A DNA stretch of 35,717 nt from Sphingomonas pseudosanguinis (lineage in GTDB: Bacteria; Pseudomonadota; Alphaproteobacteria; Sphingomonadales; Sphingomonadaceae). This document shows, in pieces, positions 15,118 through 23,668 of this stretch; positions within the stretch are counted from its first letter, which is position 1, and every line of letters starts with the position of its first letter. Below the pieces are notes generated by a model that saw only the letters and a list, made by a program, of their open reading frames with translations, did not search any database and had not been told where the DNA came from. A program made the position numbers and the translations under genes. Location: assembly GCF_014196255.1 (NCBI RefSeq), contig NZ_JACIDH010000027.1, positions 1-35,717 on the forward strand. Reading direction: 5' to 3'.

Positions 15118-16947
15118 ATGCACTCGATCAACAAGATGGTCACCGCCGCGATCGCCGCCATCGTCATGCTGGTGCTGGTGTCGGGTGCGGGCAATGTCTG
15201 GTCCAATCGCAAACAGGCGGCGGCGCGCGACGGGATCACCCGGGGGTCGGTGCTGCTGCGCAATCACATGACCGCCGACATGATGCACGATTCGGTGCGC
15301 GGCGATGTGCTGTCGATCCTTCGCGCCGCCAATATCGGCGACCTCGATCTGGCGCACAGCCGCGAGGGGCTGTCGGACGATGCAGCGCTGCTGCGCAAGT
15401 CGGTGCTCGCCGATGCGAACTATGGCGCCGCGCCCGAGGTCGCCGCCCAGGCCCGGCGTATCCAGCCGCTGGTCGACCAGTATATCGCCACCGCCGACCA
15501 GATCGCGCAGGTCGCGACCACGGACAAGGCGCGCGCCTCCGCCCTGCTGCCCCGCTTCCTGACCGCGTTCGAGAAACTGGAAGGCGGGATGAGCGACCTG
15601 TCCGACCGGATCGAGGCGCATCTGGTCGCCGTCCGGGACGAGGCGGCACGGGTGGCGATGTTGGCCAATATCCTGCTGGCCGTGACGACCTTCGCGACGC
15701 TGGCGCTGGTGCTAGCCATCGGCTTCGCCACGCGCCGCCATGTCGTCGCTCCCCTGCTGCTGCTGATCGACGCGCTGAAGGGCATGACCTCGGGCCGGAT
15801 GGATATGGCCATTCCCTCGGGCACGCGCCGCGACGAGCTGGGCCAGCTGGCCGGCGCGACGGGCGCGCTTCGCGACCAGCTCGTCGCGGCCGAGCGCGCC
15901 AAGGACGAACAGACCCGGCTGATCTGCGACAGCTTCGGCACGGCGTTGTCACAACTGGCGCAAGGCGATCTGGTGGCACGCGTCGATGCCGAGCTGACCG
16001 GGCCGTTCAACCAGATCAAGCAGGACTTCAACGCCGCCGTATCGTCGCTCCAGCGCACGCTCGGCAGCGTGGTGACGGCCGCGACCAGCATCAACAACGG
16101 CGCCGGCGACATCCGCCAGGCCTCGGACGACCTGTCGCAGCGCACCGAGCAACAGGCCGCCTCGCTCGAGGAGACCGCCGCCGCGATGGACGAGATTACG
16201 ACGACGGTACGCGAAACCGCCGCCGGTGCGACCCAGGCCAACCGTATCGTCGGCGAAGCGCGCGAAGAAGCGCGCGAATCGGGCGAGATCGTACGCCGTG
16301 CGGTGGAGGCCATGGGCGGCATCGAGCGCGCCTCGACCGAAATCGGCGAGATCATCGCGGTCATCGACGGCATCTCGTTCCAGACCAACCTGCTCGCGCT
16401 GAACGCCGGTGTCGAGGCGGCGCGCGCGGGCGACGCCGGCAAGGGCTTCGCCGTCGTCGCCAGCGAGGTGCGCGCGCTCGCCCAGCGCTCCGCCGACGCG
16501 GCCAAGGACGTCAAGACGCGGATCACCGCCTCGGCGGATCAGGTGGAGGAAGGCGTGCGCCTAGTCGGCGAGACGGGCGAGGCACTGAACCGCATCATCC
16601 AGCGGATCGCCGACATCGACGGGCTAGTCGCCAGCATCGCCAATTCGGCCGACCGTCAGGCGACCGGCCTGCAACAGGTGAACACCGCCGTCGCCGAGAT
16701 GGACGGCATGACCCAGCAGAATGCCGCGATGGTCGAACAGACCACGGCAGCGGCCCGCAGCCTGGCCTCCGAAGCCGATGGCATGACCCGCCAGATCGCC
16801 AGCTTCCGCATCGGCAGCATGGCGGCACCCCCCGCCCCGAAGCCCGCCCCCGCCGAACCGGCCCCCCGCCGCGCCGCAGCGCCGCGTGCGCGCGTCGTGG
16901 GAAATATGGCACTGGCGATCGACGAGGATGACTGGTCGTCGTTCTAA
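15118..16947 (+). CDS. Methyl-accepting chemotaxis protein
   Basis: A 609-residue chemoreceptor. TM1 spans about residues 7-28, a helical periplasmic sensor domain of four-helix-bundle type about 29-178, and TM2 about 180-203 (the MLANILLAVTTFATLALVLA segment). A HAMP domain follows (about 204-256). The cytoplasmic signalling domain covers about 300-560, with the highly conserved hairpin tip (FQTNLLALNAGVEAARAGD, near 410-460) that binds CheA and CheW. The last 50 residues are a Pro/Ala linker ending in DDWSSF, resembling the C-terminal CheR/CheB tether (NWETF in E. coli). ATG at 15118 has GAGGG five bases upstream; upstream starts in the same frame would put 49 residues of non-membrane sequence before TM1. 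No che genes are nearby, so this is an orphan receptor. Its ligand is unknown. Confidence 0.92.
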   Translation: MHSINKMVTAAIAAIVMLVLVSGAGNVWSNRKQAAARDGITRGSVLLRNHMTADMMHDSVRGDVLSILRAANIGDLDLAHSREGLSDDAALLRKSVLADANYGAAPEVAAQARRIQPLVDQYIATADQIAQVATTDKARASALLPRFLTAFEKLEGGMSDLSDRIEAHLVAVRDEAARVAMLANILLAVTTFATLALVLAIGFATRRHVVAPLLLLIDALKGMTSGRMDMAIPSGTRRDELGQLAGATGALRDQLVAAERAKDEQTRLICDSFGTALSQLAQGDLVARVDAELTGPFNQIKQDFNAAVSSLQRTLGSVVTAATSINNGAGDIRQASDDLSQRTEQQAASLEETAAAMDEITTTVRETAAGATQANRIVGEAREEARESGEIVRRAVEAMGGIERASTEIGEIIAVIDGISFQTNLLALNAGVEAARAGDAGKGFAVVASEVRALAQRSADAAKDVKTRITASADQVEEGVRLVGETGEALNRIIQRIADIDGLVASIANSADRQATGLQQVNTAVAEMDGMTQQNAAMVEQTTAAARSLASEADGMTRQIASFRIGSMAAPPAPKPAPAEPAPRRAAAPRARVVGNMALAIDEDDWSSF

Positions 16948-17002
16948 CGAAAGGACGGGCTCAAGCTCACACGCGAAAGCGCCAGTCTACCTTCTGCCCC
17001 CC

Positions 17003-18478
17003 TTACGACTGCGACGCGCGCCAGCCCAGGCCCAGCGCCTTTTGCAATGCCACATAGTCGTTGGTCAGCCCAGCGACCGCCTGCGACAGCGACTGTTGCG
17101 CCGACACACGCTGGCGCTCGGCGTCGAGGGTGTCGATCATCGTCGCGGCCCCGGCGCGGTAACGTTGTTGCATCAACGCCGCCGAACGGTCGGCCGAGGC
17201 CTTAGCCCGCGCCAGCGTCGCGACCGTGTTGCGCCGCGCGCGGAACCGGGCCAGCGAATCCTCGGCATCGCGCAGCGCCGACAGAACGGCGCCGCGATAC
17301 TGTGCCTCGGCCTCGTCGCGCGCGCCCTCGGCCTGGCCGACACGAGCGTTGGCGCGGCCGAAGTTCAGCACGTTCCATTGCAGCATCGGCGCGCCGACCG
17401 TCACCAGATTGTCGAGATCGGTCAGCGCGTCGAGCGAGGTGCCGCCGATGCCGATGATCCCCATCAGGTTCAGGCGCGGGAATTTGGCGGCCTCCGCGAC
17501 GCCGATGCGCGCGGTCTGCGCCGCCAGATTGCGCTCGGCGGCCCGAATGTCCGGGCGGCGCTGGAGCAACGCGGTCGGATCGCCGACCGCGACCTGCGCG
17601 GGCGGCAACGGCACCGGCGCCGCCTGACCCAGCCGCTGGTCGAGCGTGCCCGGCGCCTCGCCGATCAGGATGGCGAGTGCGTTCAGATAGGTCTCGACCG
17701 AGGCCGACAGCGGCAGGATCTGCGCATCGGTGCTCTCCACCTGATTGCGCAGCCGCTCGACCTCGAGCTGCGAGGCGGTGCCGTTGCGGAAGCGCTGCTC
17801 GGTCAGGTTCAGCGTGTCGCGCTGCATCCGCGACGCCTCACGCGCCAGGATCAGCCGCTGCTGTGCGTCGCGCAGACCCACATAGGCCTGGGCGACATCG
17901 GCGCTGAGCGAGACCTGCGCGTCGGCGACATTGGCTTCCGCAGCCGCCGCATTGGCGCGCGCCGCCTCGACGGTGCGGCGACGACCGCCGAACAGGTCGA
18001 TCTCCCAACTGGCGTCGAAGCCCAGGTTGAAGAAGTCGAGGCTCTGGCCACCCGAATTGCCATCGCTCGCCGCGCCGCCATTGGCATCCCCCTGCCCCTC
18101 CCCCGACTGGCCGCCCAGATTAAGGCCGGGCAGATCAGCGTGAAGATAGGTCGCGCTGGCATTGGCATTGGGCGCCTGATTGGCGCGTTCCAGCCTCAGG
18201 GCGGAGCGCGCCTGCTTCAACCGCGCCTGCGCCACCGCGACATTGGGATTGGACGCCAGCGCCCGCTCCTCCAGCCAAGTGAGCATCGGGTCGTTCAGCG
18301 TCGTCCACCAGTCGGCGACGGCCGGCGCGGTGGTCGCCAGCGTGGTGTCGACGCGCACGAAGCCGGCCGGTGGCGTCGCGGCCGAGCCCACGCCTTGTGG
18401 CGGGCCGGCATAGTTCGGCCCGACGGTGCAGGCCCCCAGCAGGAGAAGCGGGATCAGGGAAAGCTGCTTGCGCATCAT
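17003..18478 (-). CDS. NodT-type outer-membrane efflux lipoprotein
   Basis: A 491-residue outer-membrane factor of the NodT/OprM group. From the ATG at 18478 the N-terminus is MMRKQLSLIPLLLLGACTVGP, a lipoprotein signal with the lipobox LGAC and lipidated Cys17, followed by the family-typical TVGPNY. Two OEP repeats form the TolC-like barrel and helical tunnel, with DLFGGRRRTVEAARAN, LTEQRFRNGTASQLEVERL and RRPDIRAAERNLAA being diagnostic segments. It lies 5 bases after the stop of the MFS transporter gene, completing an adaptor-transporter-channel operon. A frame extension to 18565 is rejected because it would bury the lipoprotein signal and overlap the MFS gene. Confidence 0.92.
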   Translation of the reverse strand: MMRKQLSLIPLLLLGACTVGPNYAGPPQGVGSAATPPAGFVRVDTTLATTAPAVADWWTTLNDPMLTWLEERALASNPNVAVAQARLKQARSALRLERANQAPNANASATYLHADLPGLNLGGQSGEGQGDANGGAASDGNSGGQSLDFFNLGFDASWEIDLFGGRRRTVEAARANAAAAEANVADAQVSLSADVAQAYVGLRDAQQRLILAREASRMQRDTLNLTEQRFRNGTASQLEVERLRNQVESTDAQILPLSASVETYLNALAILIGEAPGTLDQRLGQAAPVPLPPAQVAVGDPTALLQRRPDIRAAERNLAAQTARIGVAEAAKFPRLNLMGIIGIGGTSLDALTDLDNLVTVGAPMLQWNVLNFGRANARVGQAEGARDEAEAQYRGAVLSALRDAEDSLARFRARRNTVATLARAKASADRSAALMQQRYRAGAATMIDTLDAERQRVSAQQSLSQAVAGLTNDYVALQKALGLGWRASQS

Positions 18479-18483
18479 GGGTC

Positions 18484-20073
18484 TCAATGCATCGCCACGG
18501 GGCCGCCCTGGGGCAGCGGGCGGAGGAAGAGGACGAGCGGCATCACCATCATGATGCCGACGCACAGGATGAAGAACAGGTCGTTATAGGTCATCACGAG
18601 CGCCTGTTGGCGGATGGTGTTGCCGATCATGCGATAGGCCGCCTCGGTGCTGCCGAATTGCTGCGTCAGCCCGCCGATCCAGTCCTGTACCGACTGGGCA
18701 TTGGCCGACAGCGATTCCTCCAGCCGGCGCTCATGCAGGAAGCTGCGCTGATCCTGCACGGTCGCGATACCGGCGAGCGCGAACGAGCCGCCCAGGTTGC
18801 GCGCCGCGCTGAACAAACCGGCGGCGTCGCCCGCCTGCTCGGGCGGCACCGAGGAGATCGCCGCCTGGTTCAGGAACAACATGCCCAGGATCGTGCCGAC
18901 GCCGCGCAGGAGCTGCGAATCGGTGAACGAACTACCGGTCGAATCGGCGGTCAACACCGTGTCGATCCCGGCGCTCAGCGCCATGATGCCCAGGCCAAGC
19001 CCCACCGCGATGCGGATGTCGACCTTCTTGATTAGGATCGGGGTGAAGGGCATCATGATCAGGCTGGGAATGCCGCTGAGCAGCACGACCTTGCCCGCCT
19101 GGAACGCGTTATAGCCGGCGATCGAGGCCAAGAACTGCGGGATCACATAGGAGGTGCCGTAGAGCACCATGCCCAAGACGATGCCCATGATCACCACGCT
19201 GCCGAACTGGCGGTCGAGCAGCAGCTTCAACCGGATGACCGGGCGCGACGCCACGAACTGACCGGCGAAGAGCAGGCCGAAGCCGATGAGCGACAGGATG
19301 GTCAGCTCGATGATCTCACGCGATTCGAACCATTGCTCGCGCTGCCCTTCCTCCAGCACGACGGTCAGGCCGCCCAGGCCGAGCGCCAGGCCGACGATGC
19401 CCAGCCAGTCGGCCTTCATCAGCTCGGACAGATGCGGCTTCTGGTGCGGCAGGCCGACGAGCAACAGCGTGACCAGCACCGCGCCGACCGGCACGTTGAG
19501 GAAGAAGGCGTAATGCCAGCTGATATTCTCGGTCAGCCAGCCGCCAATCAGCGGCCCCATGACGGGGCCCAGAATGGCGGTGACGCCGAAAAAGGCGGTG
19601 CCGATCGGTTGCTGCTCGCGCGGCAGGCGGGTGGCGATGATGGTCAGCGCGGTCGGGATCAGCGCGCCGCCGGTGATGCCCTGTCCCGCGCGCCCGACGA
19701 TCATCATCGTCAAGTTGGTCGACAGGCCGCACAGCACCGAAAAAGCGGTGAACAGGATCGAGGCGATCAGCAGGAAGGTGCGAAGGCCGAGCAGCCGCTC
19801 GAGCCAGGCGGACAGCGGGATGATGATGATCTCGGCGACCAGATAGGAGGTCGCGATCCACGTTCCCTCGGTGCCGCTCGCGCCGATCTCGCCCTGGATG
19901 GTGGGCAGCGCGGAGTTGACGATCGAGATGTCGAGCGTCGCCATCAGCGCGCCGATGCTGCCCGCCGCGACGGCGAGCCAGGCGGTCAGGTCGGCCTTGG
20001 CCGGGGCACCGCCGCTCGCGCGGGCGGGTGCCTTGGCCGGGCCGCCCCGGGCGGGGGCCGCAGCGGCGCTCAC
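18484..20073 (-). CDS. DHA2-family (EmrB/QacA) multidrug MFS transporter
   Basis: A 529-residue proton-driven drug exporter with about 14 membrane helices. After an Ala/Pro-rich cytosolic tail come DISIVNSALPTIQGEIGAS (the DIxIVNxALP of DHA2 transporters, motif D1), the WIATSYLVAEIIIIPLS segment, and GPVMGPLIGGWL (antiporter motif C). The start codon is GTG at 20073, sharing GTGA with the stop of the adaptor gene. Together with the adaptor and NodT-like channel it forms a tripartite EmrAB-TolC-type pump spanning both membranes. Likely substrates are hydrophobic drugs or uncouplers, but specificity cannot be read. The divergent MarR gene is the probable repressor. Confidence 0.92.
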   Translation of the reverse strand: MSAAAAPARGGPAKAPARASGGAPAKADLTAWLAVAAGSIGALMATLDISIVNSALPTIQGEIGASGTEGTWIATSYLVAEIIIIPLSAWLERLLGLRTFLLIASILFTAFSVLCGLSTNLTMMIVGRAGQGITGGALIPTALTIIATRLPREQQPIGTAFFGVTAILGPVMGPLIGGWLTENISWHYAFFLNVPVGAVLVTLLLVGLPHQKPHLSELMKADWLGIVGLALGLGGLTVVLEEGQREQWFESREIIELTILSLIGFGLLFAGQFVASRPVIRLKLLLDRQFGSVVIMGIVLGMVLYGTSYVIPQFLASIAGYNAFQAGKVVLLSGIPSLIMMPFTPILIKKVDIRIAVGLGLGIMALSAGIDTVLTADSTGSSFTDSQLLRGVGTILGMLFLNQAAISSVPPEQAGDAAGLFSAARNLGGSFALAGIATVQDQRSFLHERRLEESLSANAQSVQDWIGGLTQQFGSTEAAYRMIGNTIRQQALVMTYNDLFFILCVGIMMVMPLVLFLRPLPQGGPVAMH

Positions 20074-21266
20074 CGGCCCCGCGCCCCCTCCCGCGCTTCG
20101 TTATGCTGGTCCTGTTGTTCGGCGATACGCTTCAGCGCGCCCTTGGCGGAGCGGGTGTCGACGACCACCTCGACCGACATGCCGGGCACGAGCAGGCTGC
20201 GCGTCTGCGGATCGGCGTCGACCGCGATACGGACGGGGATGCGCTGCACGATCTTGGTGAAGTTGCCGGTCGCGTTCTGCGGCGGCAGCAGCGAGAATTG
20301 CGCGCCGGTACCCGGTGCCACGCTTTCGACATGGCCCTTGATCTCGACACCTTCCAGCGCGTCGACCTCGATCTTCACCGGCTGGCCGGGGCGCATCAGG
20401 CCCAGCTGCGTTTCCTTGAAGTTCGCCTCGATATAGAGCTGGCTGACCGGCACGATCGACATGGTGCGAGTGCCGGCCTGAACGAACTGGCCGACGCGCA
20501 CCGTCTTGTTGCCGACCCGGCCGGCGATCGCGGCGCGGATCGTGGTCGAGCCGAGATTGACCTCGGCGGCGTCGAGCTGCGCCCTGGCGGCCTGCCCCTG
20601 CGAACGGGCCTGCTGGACCTGTGCGTTCAGCGTGCCGATACGGCGGCGCGAAGCGGACAGCGCGGCATTGGCGGCCGCGACCTTGGCATTGGCCTGACGC
20701 GCCTGGTTCTGCAACTGCGACAGGCGCTCGCGGCTTTCGGCACCCGACGCGGCGAGCGGGGTGTAGCGCGCGACTTCGGCCTGGGCGAAGGCGGCATCGC
20801 TCTGCGCGGCGCGGAGATCGGCCTCGGCCCGGTCGATCGCGGCCTGCTGTTCCTTGATCTGCGCTTGGACACCCTCGGCATTGGCGCGGGCGACGCCGAT
20901 CTGCGCCTCGATCTGCGCAGTCTGCGCACGGTAATCGCGGGTATCGATCTGAAGCAGCGGCTGACCGGCCTGCACCGCCTGGTTTTCACCGACGAACACC
21001 TTGTCGACATAGCCCGACACCTTGGGCGCGACCGTGACCGCATCGGCCTGGATGAAGGCGTCGTTGGTCGACTGCATATACTGGCCGACGCTTTTGTAGC
21101 GCGCATACCAGAACACGCCGCCGATGATCGCGACGGCGGCGACGATGATCAGGATCAGGCGGATGCGCCGCTTCTTCTGCGGCGACGCGGTTTCCACCGG
21201 GCTTTCCCGGGCCTCGTCGGTCGCGGCGCTTTCCTGGCCGTCATTCACTTGGTTAGCGTCGGCCAT
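20070..21266 (-). CDS. EmrA/HlyD-family efflux adaptor
   Basis: A 398-residue membrane fusion protein. A charged N-terminal tail is followed by one membrane helix (about 36-54, RLILIIVAAVAIIGGVFWY). Then come QSTNDAFIQADAVTVAPKVSG (the EmrA-type TxDAxV start of the lipoyl domain), a long coiled coil (about 115-215, rich in AQIEAQIGVARANAE-like heptads), and the beta-barrel segments QLYIEANFKETQLGLMRPGQPV. The ATG at 21266 is chosen because AGGGAGG lies five bases before it; the upstream extension to 21326 has no such site. First gene of the efflux operon and divergent from marR, with the shared 96-base control region between them. Confidence 0.92.
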   Translation of the reverse strand: MADANQVNDGQESAATDEARESPVETASPQKKRRIRLILIIVAAVAIIGGVFWYARYKSVGQYMQSTNDAFIQADAVTVAPKVSGYVDKVFVGENQAVQAGQPLLQIDTRDYRAQTAQIEAQIGVARANAEGVQAQIKEQQAAIDRAEADLRAAQSDAAFAQAEVARYTPLAASGAESRERLSQLQNQARQANAKVAAANAALSASRRRIGTLNAQVQQARSQGQAARAQLDAAEVNLGSTTIRAAIAGRVGNKTVRVGQFVQAGTRTMSIVPVSQLYIEANFKETQLGLMRPGQPVKIEVDALEGVEIKGHVESVAPGTGAQFSLLPPQNATGNFTKIVQRIPVRIAVDADPQTRSLLVPGMSVEVVVDTRSAKGALKRIAEQQDQHNEAREGARGR

Positions 21267-21304
21267 GCCGGCCTCCCTGTCGATGGAATCAATAGAACTT
21301 GACC

Positions 21305-21349
21305 GTGCATTTGCTCGCGCTTGCACAATAAGGCAAGACCATTTATTGA
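21305..21349. promoter_or_regulatory. Divergent control region of efflux operon and marR, with inverted repeats
   Basis: Two inverted repeats overlap here: CTTGC-N8-GCAAG (21320-21337) and GTGCA-N12-TGCAC (21305-21326). On the plus strand TTGCAC (21321-21326), 17 bases, then TATTGA (21344-21349) makes a reasonable promoter for marR. The repeat sits on this -35, so a MarR dimer bound here would block marR and probably the efflux operon. The 18-bp dyad fits the size of MarR operators. Prediction only. Confidence 0.45.
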
Positions 21350-21362
21350 GTTACCTCACATT

Positions 21363-21824
21363 ATGGCTGACCTCGAACCCCTGCTCGTGCGCTACGGGCG
21401 CTTGTATATGCGCCTCCATCGGCTGCTCGACCGGCGCATGGCGGCGCAGGGCGCCTCGCTCGCGCGGGCCAAGATGCTGATGTTCATGAACAAGCATGCG
21501 CCGGTACGTGCCGCCGACATCGCCGAATGCTTCAGCCTGGCGCCGCGTACGGTCACCCAGGCGATCGATACGATGGAGCGCGACGGACTGGTGCGGCGCG
21601 TGCCCGATCCGGTCGACCGGCGGGCCAAGAGGCTGGACATCACCGAAACCGGCCGACAGGTGCTGGAACAGACCGAGCCGTTGCGGCGCGCGGTCGTCGA
21701 TCTGGCGTTCGGTACGCTGACGGCGGAGGAAGCCTCGCAGCTCGACCATATCCTGGCCAAGCTGGAAGATGCGATCGCCGCCGAGGTCGAGGATCTGCCC
21801 GGTTCCTGGGCCACCGGTCGCTAA
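21363..21824 (+). CDS. MarR-family transcriptional regulator
   Basis: A 153-residue winged-helix regulator. The helix-turn-helix is PVRAADIAECFSLAPRTVTQAIDTMERDGLV and the wing is RRVPDPVDRRAKRLDITETG, with the DxRxK/R pattern of MarR proteins. ATG at 21363 is chosen over the in-frame TTG at 21321 because the TTG falls inside the predicted -35 and the longer N-terminus is not MarR-like; there is no clear ribosome site for either. It diverges from the emrA-like gene with 96 bases between starts, so it most likely represses the pump until a drug-like ligand binds it. Confidence 0.9.
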   Translation: MADLEPLLVRYGRLYMRLHRLLDRRMAAQGASLARAKMLMFMNKHAPVRAADIAECFSLAPRTVTQAIDTMERDGLVRRVPDPVDRRAKRLDITETGRQVLEQTEPLRRAVVDLAFGTLTAEEASQLDHILAKLEDAIAAEVEDLPGSWATGR

Positions 21825-21885
21825 GTCCCGCCCTGCTCCTGGCATAGCCCCTTCCCCCCTCGATCGTTGACGTCGGTCGCCGCCC

Positions 21886-22350
21886 CTATTGCGCGTTATA
21901 GAGGCGCAATGCGGCAGGCGTGTCGCCGGGTCGGCCCCCTTGCGCGATGACATAGGCGGCATGAACCGCCGCCCCCAGCGTGCCCGCTCGGAACGGCTTC
22001 GATATGCAGCCGATGACCAGCGGGTGCCCGCCTTGGTGCGGGCAATTGCCGCTGAGGAAAACGCACGGGATGCCGCGATCGGCGATCAATTGCGCCGCGG
22101 TGATCCCGCTGTCACCGTCCGCCAGCTTGACGTCGCACAGGACCAGATCGGGGCGATCGGCCTCGACCAGGTCGATCGCGGCGGCGACGGTATCGGCGAT
22201 GCCGGTGACGTGGTGGCCGTGGAGGGTGAGCGCATCCTCGACGAGCATGGCCACGAGCGCCTCGTCCTCGACGATCAGCAGCTTGAGCGCCTCGCTGCCG
22301 AAACGGTTTTCGTCAGTCCGGGACGCGGTGCCGATGTTCGCCGCCATCAT
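21886..22350 (-). CDS. Single-domain response regulator (receiver only)
   Basis: A 154-residue protein consisting of one CheY-like receiver domain with short extensions. The phosphorylation machinery is complete: acidic pocket VEDE (Glu28/Asp29), phosphoacceptor Asp73 in LVLCDVKL, Ser100 in VFLSGN and Lys118 in SKPF. No output domain follows, so it acts by protein contact or as a phosphate sink. Its first 38 bases overlap the 3' end of the kinase gene, so the two are cotranscribed and likely partners. Two adjacent ATGs (22350 and 22347) are possible starts. Confidence 0.9.
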   Translation of the reverse strand: MMAANIGTASRTDENRFGSEALKLLIVEDEALVAMLVEDALTLHGHHVTGIADTVAAAIDLVEADRPDLVLCDVKLADGDSGITAAQLIADRGIPCVFLSGNCPHQGGHPLVIGCISKPFRAGTLGAAVHAAYVIAQGGRPGDTPAALRLYNAQ

Positions 22351-23482
22351 GCGGCATGACCAAAATCAGGCACCCACTTCCCTCGCTCGTCAGCGTCGCA
22401 CGCAATTGATGGCAGAGCCGCGAAATCAGACGATCCGTCCCGACCAGATCGACGCCACGCTCCCATCCAACGCCGTCAAACGCGATGCGCAATATTTCGT
22501 TCCCGCCGTCGCGACACATCGTCATGACGATGCGCGGCACGGCGGTCGGCCCCGTCAACAGCGTATCGAGCAGCAGCGCGGCGGCCACCGCGCGTTCGAT
22601 CGGGACCGCGACCGGTTCGGGCACGATGATCTCGGGCGCGGCCTCGTCGCCGCGCAACTGCCCGATCACGTCGCCGAAGAGCGCGGCCAGATCGACCAGT
22701 CCGGGTTCGGCGGTCGCGTAGAGCGGGCGATGCGCGCTGGCCAGCACCTGCAACCGCTCCGCCGCGCGCGCCAGTGCGGCACGGGTGACCGGATCGGCGG
22801 CGCTCCGCACCTCGTTCGACACCAGCCCGATCGCGACCTGCAGCGCGTTGCGAACGCGGTGGTTCAGCTCGGCGAGCAACCGCGTCTGCGTCTCGATCCC
22901 CTCACGCAGCGCCTGCTCGATCCGCAGGCGATGCTTGGCCAGCGCGACATAATGGCACAGCAGCGACATCAACCGCTGCTCCTCGTCGGTAAAAGGCGCG
23001 GCCGCGCGCCGCCCGAAGCTGAGCGTGCCGAGCAGTCGTTCACCATAGAAGAGCGGCATGCACAGATAGACGTCGATGCCGACCGAACGGACAAAGGCAG
23101 CGGCGGGGTCATCGGATCGCTGGATACCCGCCAGATGCAGCACCCGCCGCTCACGCATCGCCCGGCCGCATAGCGAGCCTCCAACGTCGAGCCCCATGAC
23201 GGCGCGCTGCTGGGCCGGGGTCAGCCCGCCACAAGCCTCCAGTTGAACGACATCGCCGTCACGCCGAAAATTGAAGAACAGGTCCAGCCGCAGCTCGTCG
23301 CGGATCAGCTCGAACAGCGCCTCGATCATCAGCGCGGGGTCATCGGCCCCCATCAGGCGATCGGTCGCCGCCGCGATCAGCGCCAGATAGCGACGCGTGG
23401 CATCGGGATCGCCCACGACCGGCGCGATCACGTCGTCGACGAACGGCAACGGCGCCAGGGTGAAGGTGGTGGAAGGGGCCAC
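22313..23482 (-). CDS. GAF-domain HisKA_2/HWE-type sensor kinase with degenerate ATP domain
   Basis: A 389-residue soluble sensor protein. Residues about 35-185 form a GAF domain (DDPALMIEALFELIRDELRL, LCMPLFYGERLLGTLSFG). The dimerisation and phosphorylation part is HisKA_2-like, with His208 in LLAELNHRVRNALQVAIGL. The ATP-binding part is unusual: the N-box, normally EL(V/T)TNAxKH, reads LLLDTLLTGP (303-312) without the Mg-binding Asn, and the G1 box DxGxG reads FDGVG (336-340 region), with Phe at the key Asp. GSGC near the end resembles the G2 box. It probably binds ATP poorly or not at all, so it may work as a pseudokinase or a phosphatase. There are no membrane segments; the signal is sensed in the cytosol. 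It overlaps the response regulator gene by 38 bases. Confidence 0.85.
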   Translation of the reverse strand: MAPSTTFTLAPLPFVDDVIAPVVGDPDATRRYLALIAAATDRLMGADDPALMIEALFELIRDELRLDLFFNFRRDGDVVQLEACGGLTPAQQRAVMGLDVGGSLCGRAMRERRVLHLAGIQRSDDPAAAFVRSVGIDVYLCMPLFYGERLLGTLSFGRRAAAPFTDEEQRLMSLLCHYVALAKHRLRIEQALREGIETQTRLLAELNHRVRNALQVAIGLVSNEVRSAADPVTRAALARAAERLQVLASAHRPLYATAEPGLVDLAALFGDVIGQLRGDEAAPEIIVPEPVAVPIERAVAAALLLDTLLTGPTAVPRIVMTMCRDGGNEILRIAFDGVGWERGVDLVGTDRLISRLCHQLRATLTSEGSGCLILVMPHDGGEHRHRVPD

Positions 23483-23577
23483 ATGCGAATGATAACGACT
23501 GCCGCCCCGCGCTCCAAGGGGCGATGGCCGAATTGCGATGAACCGCCGTTAACAGCCACTGATCGCCGGTCACAGCC

Positions 23578-23664
23578 TTCCTCCCCTTGCAGGGGAGGTG
23601 GCAGGCCGTCAGGCCTGACGGAGGGGTGTCCCGCCCTCGATAGGGGAACACCCCTCCACCATGC
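23578..23664. repeat. Double-hairpin palindromic repeat, copy 2 (truncated)
   Basis: Left arm (TTCCTCCCCTTGCAGGGGAGG) and the core (GGCCTGACGGAGGGGTGTCCC, ACACCCCTCCACCATGCG) match copies 1 and 3, but the right-hand outer arm is missing. The element stops four bases short of the ester-hydrolase stop codon. It lies after that gene and before the kinase gene, both on the minus strand. Confidence 0.8.
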
Positions 23665-23668
23665 GTCC

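Noticed and set aside
15081..16931. 616-residue frame overlapping the chemoreceptor
   Set aside because: Same-strand shadow of the chemoreceptor gene, with Arg/Gly-rich noise; the receptor frame carries all the domains.
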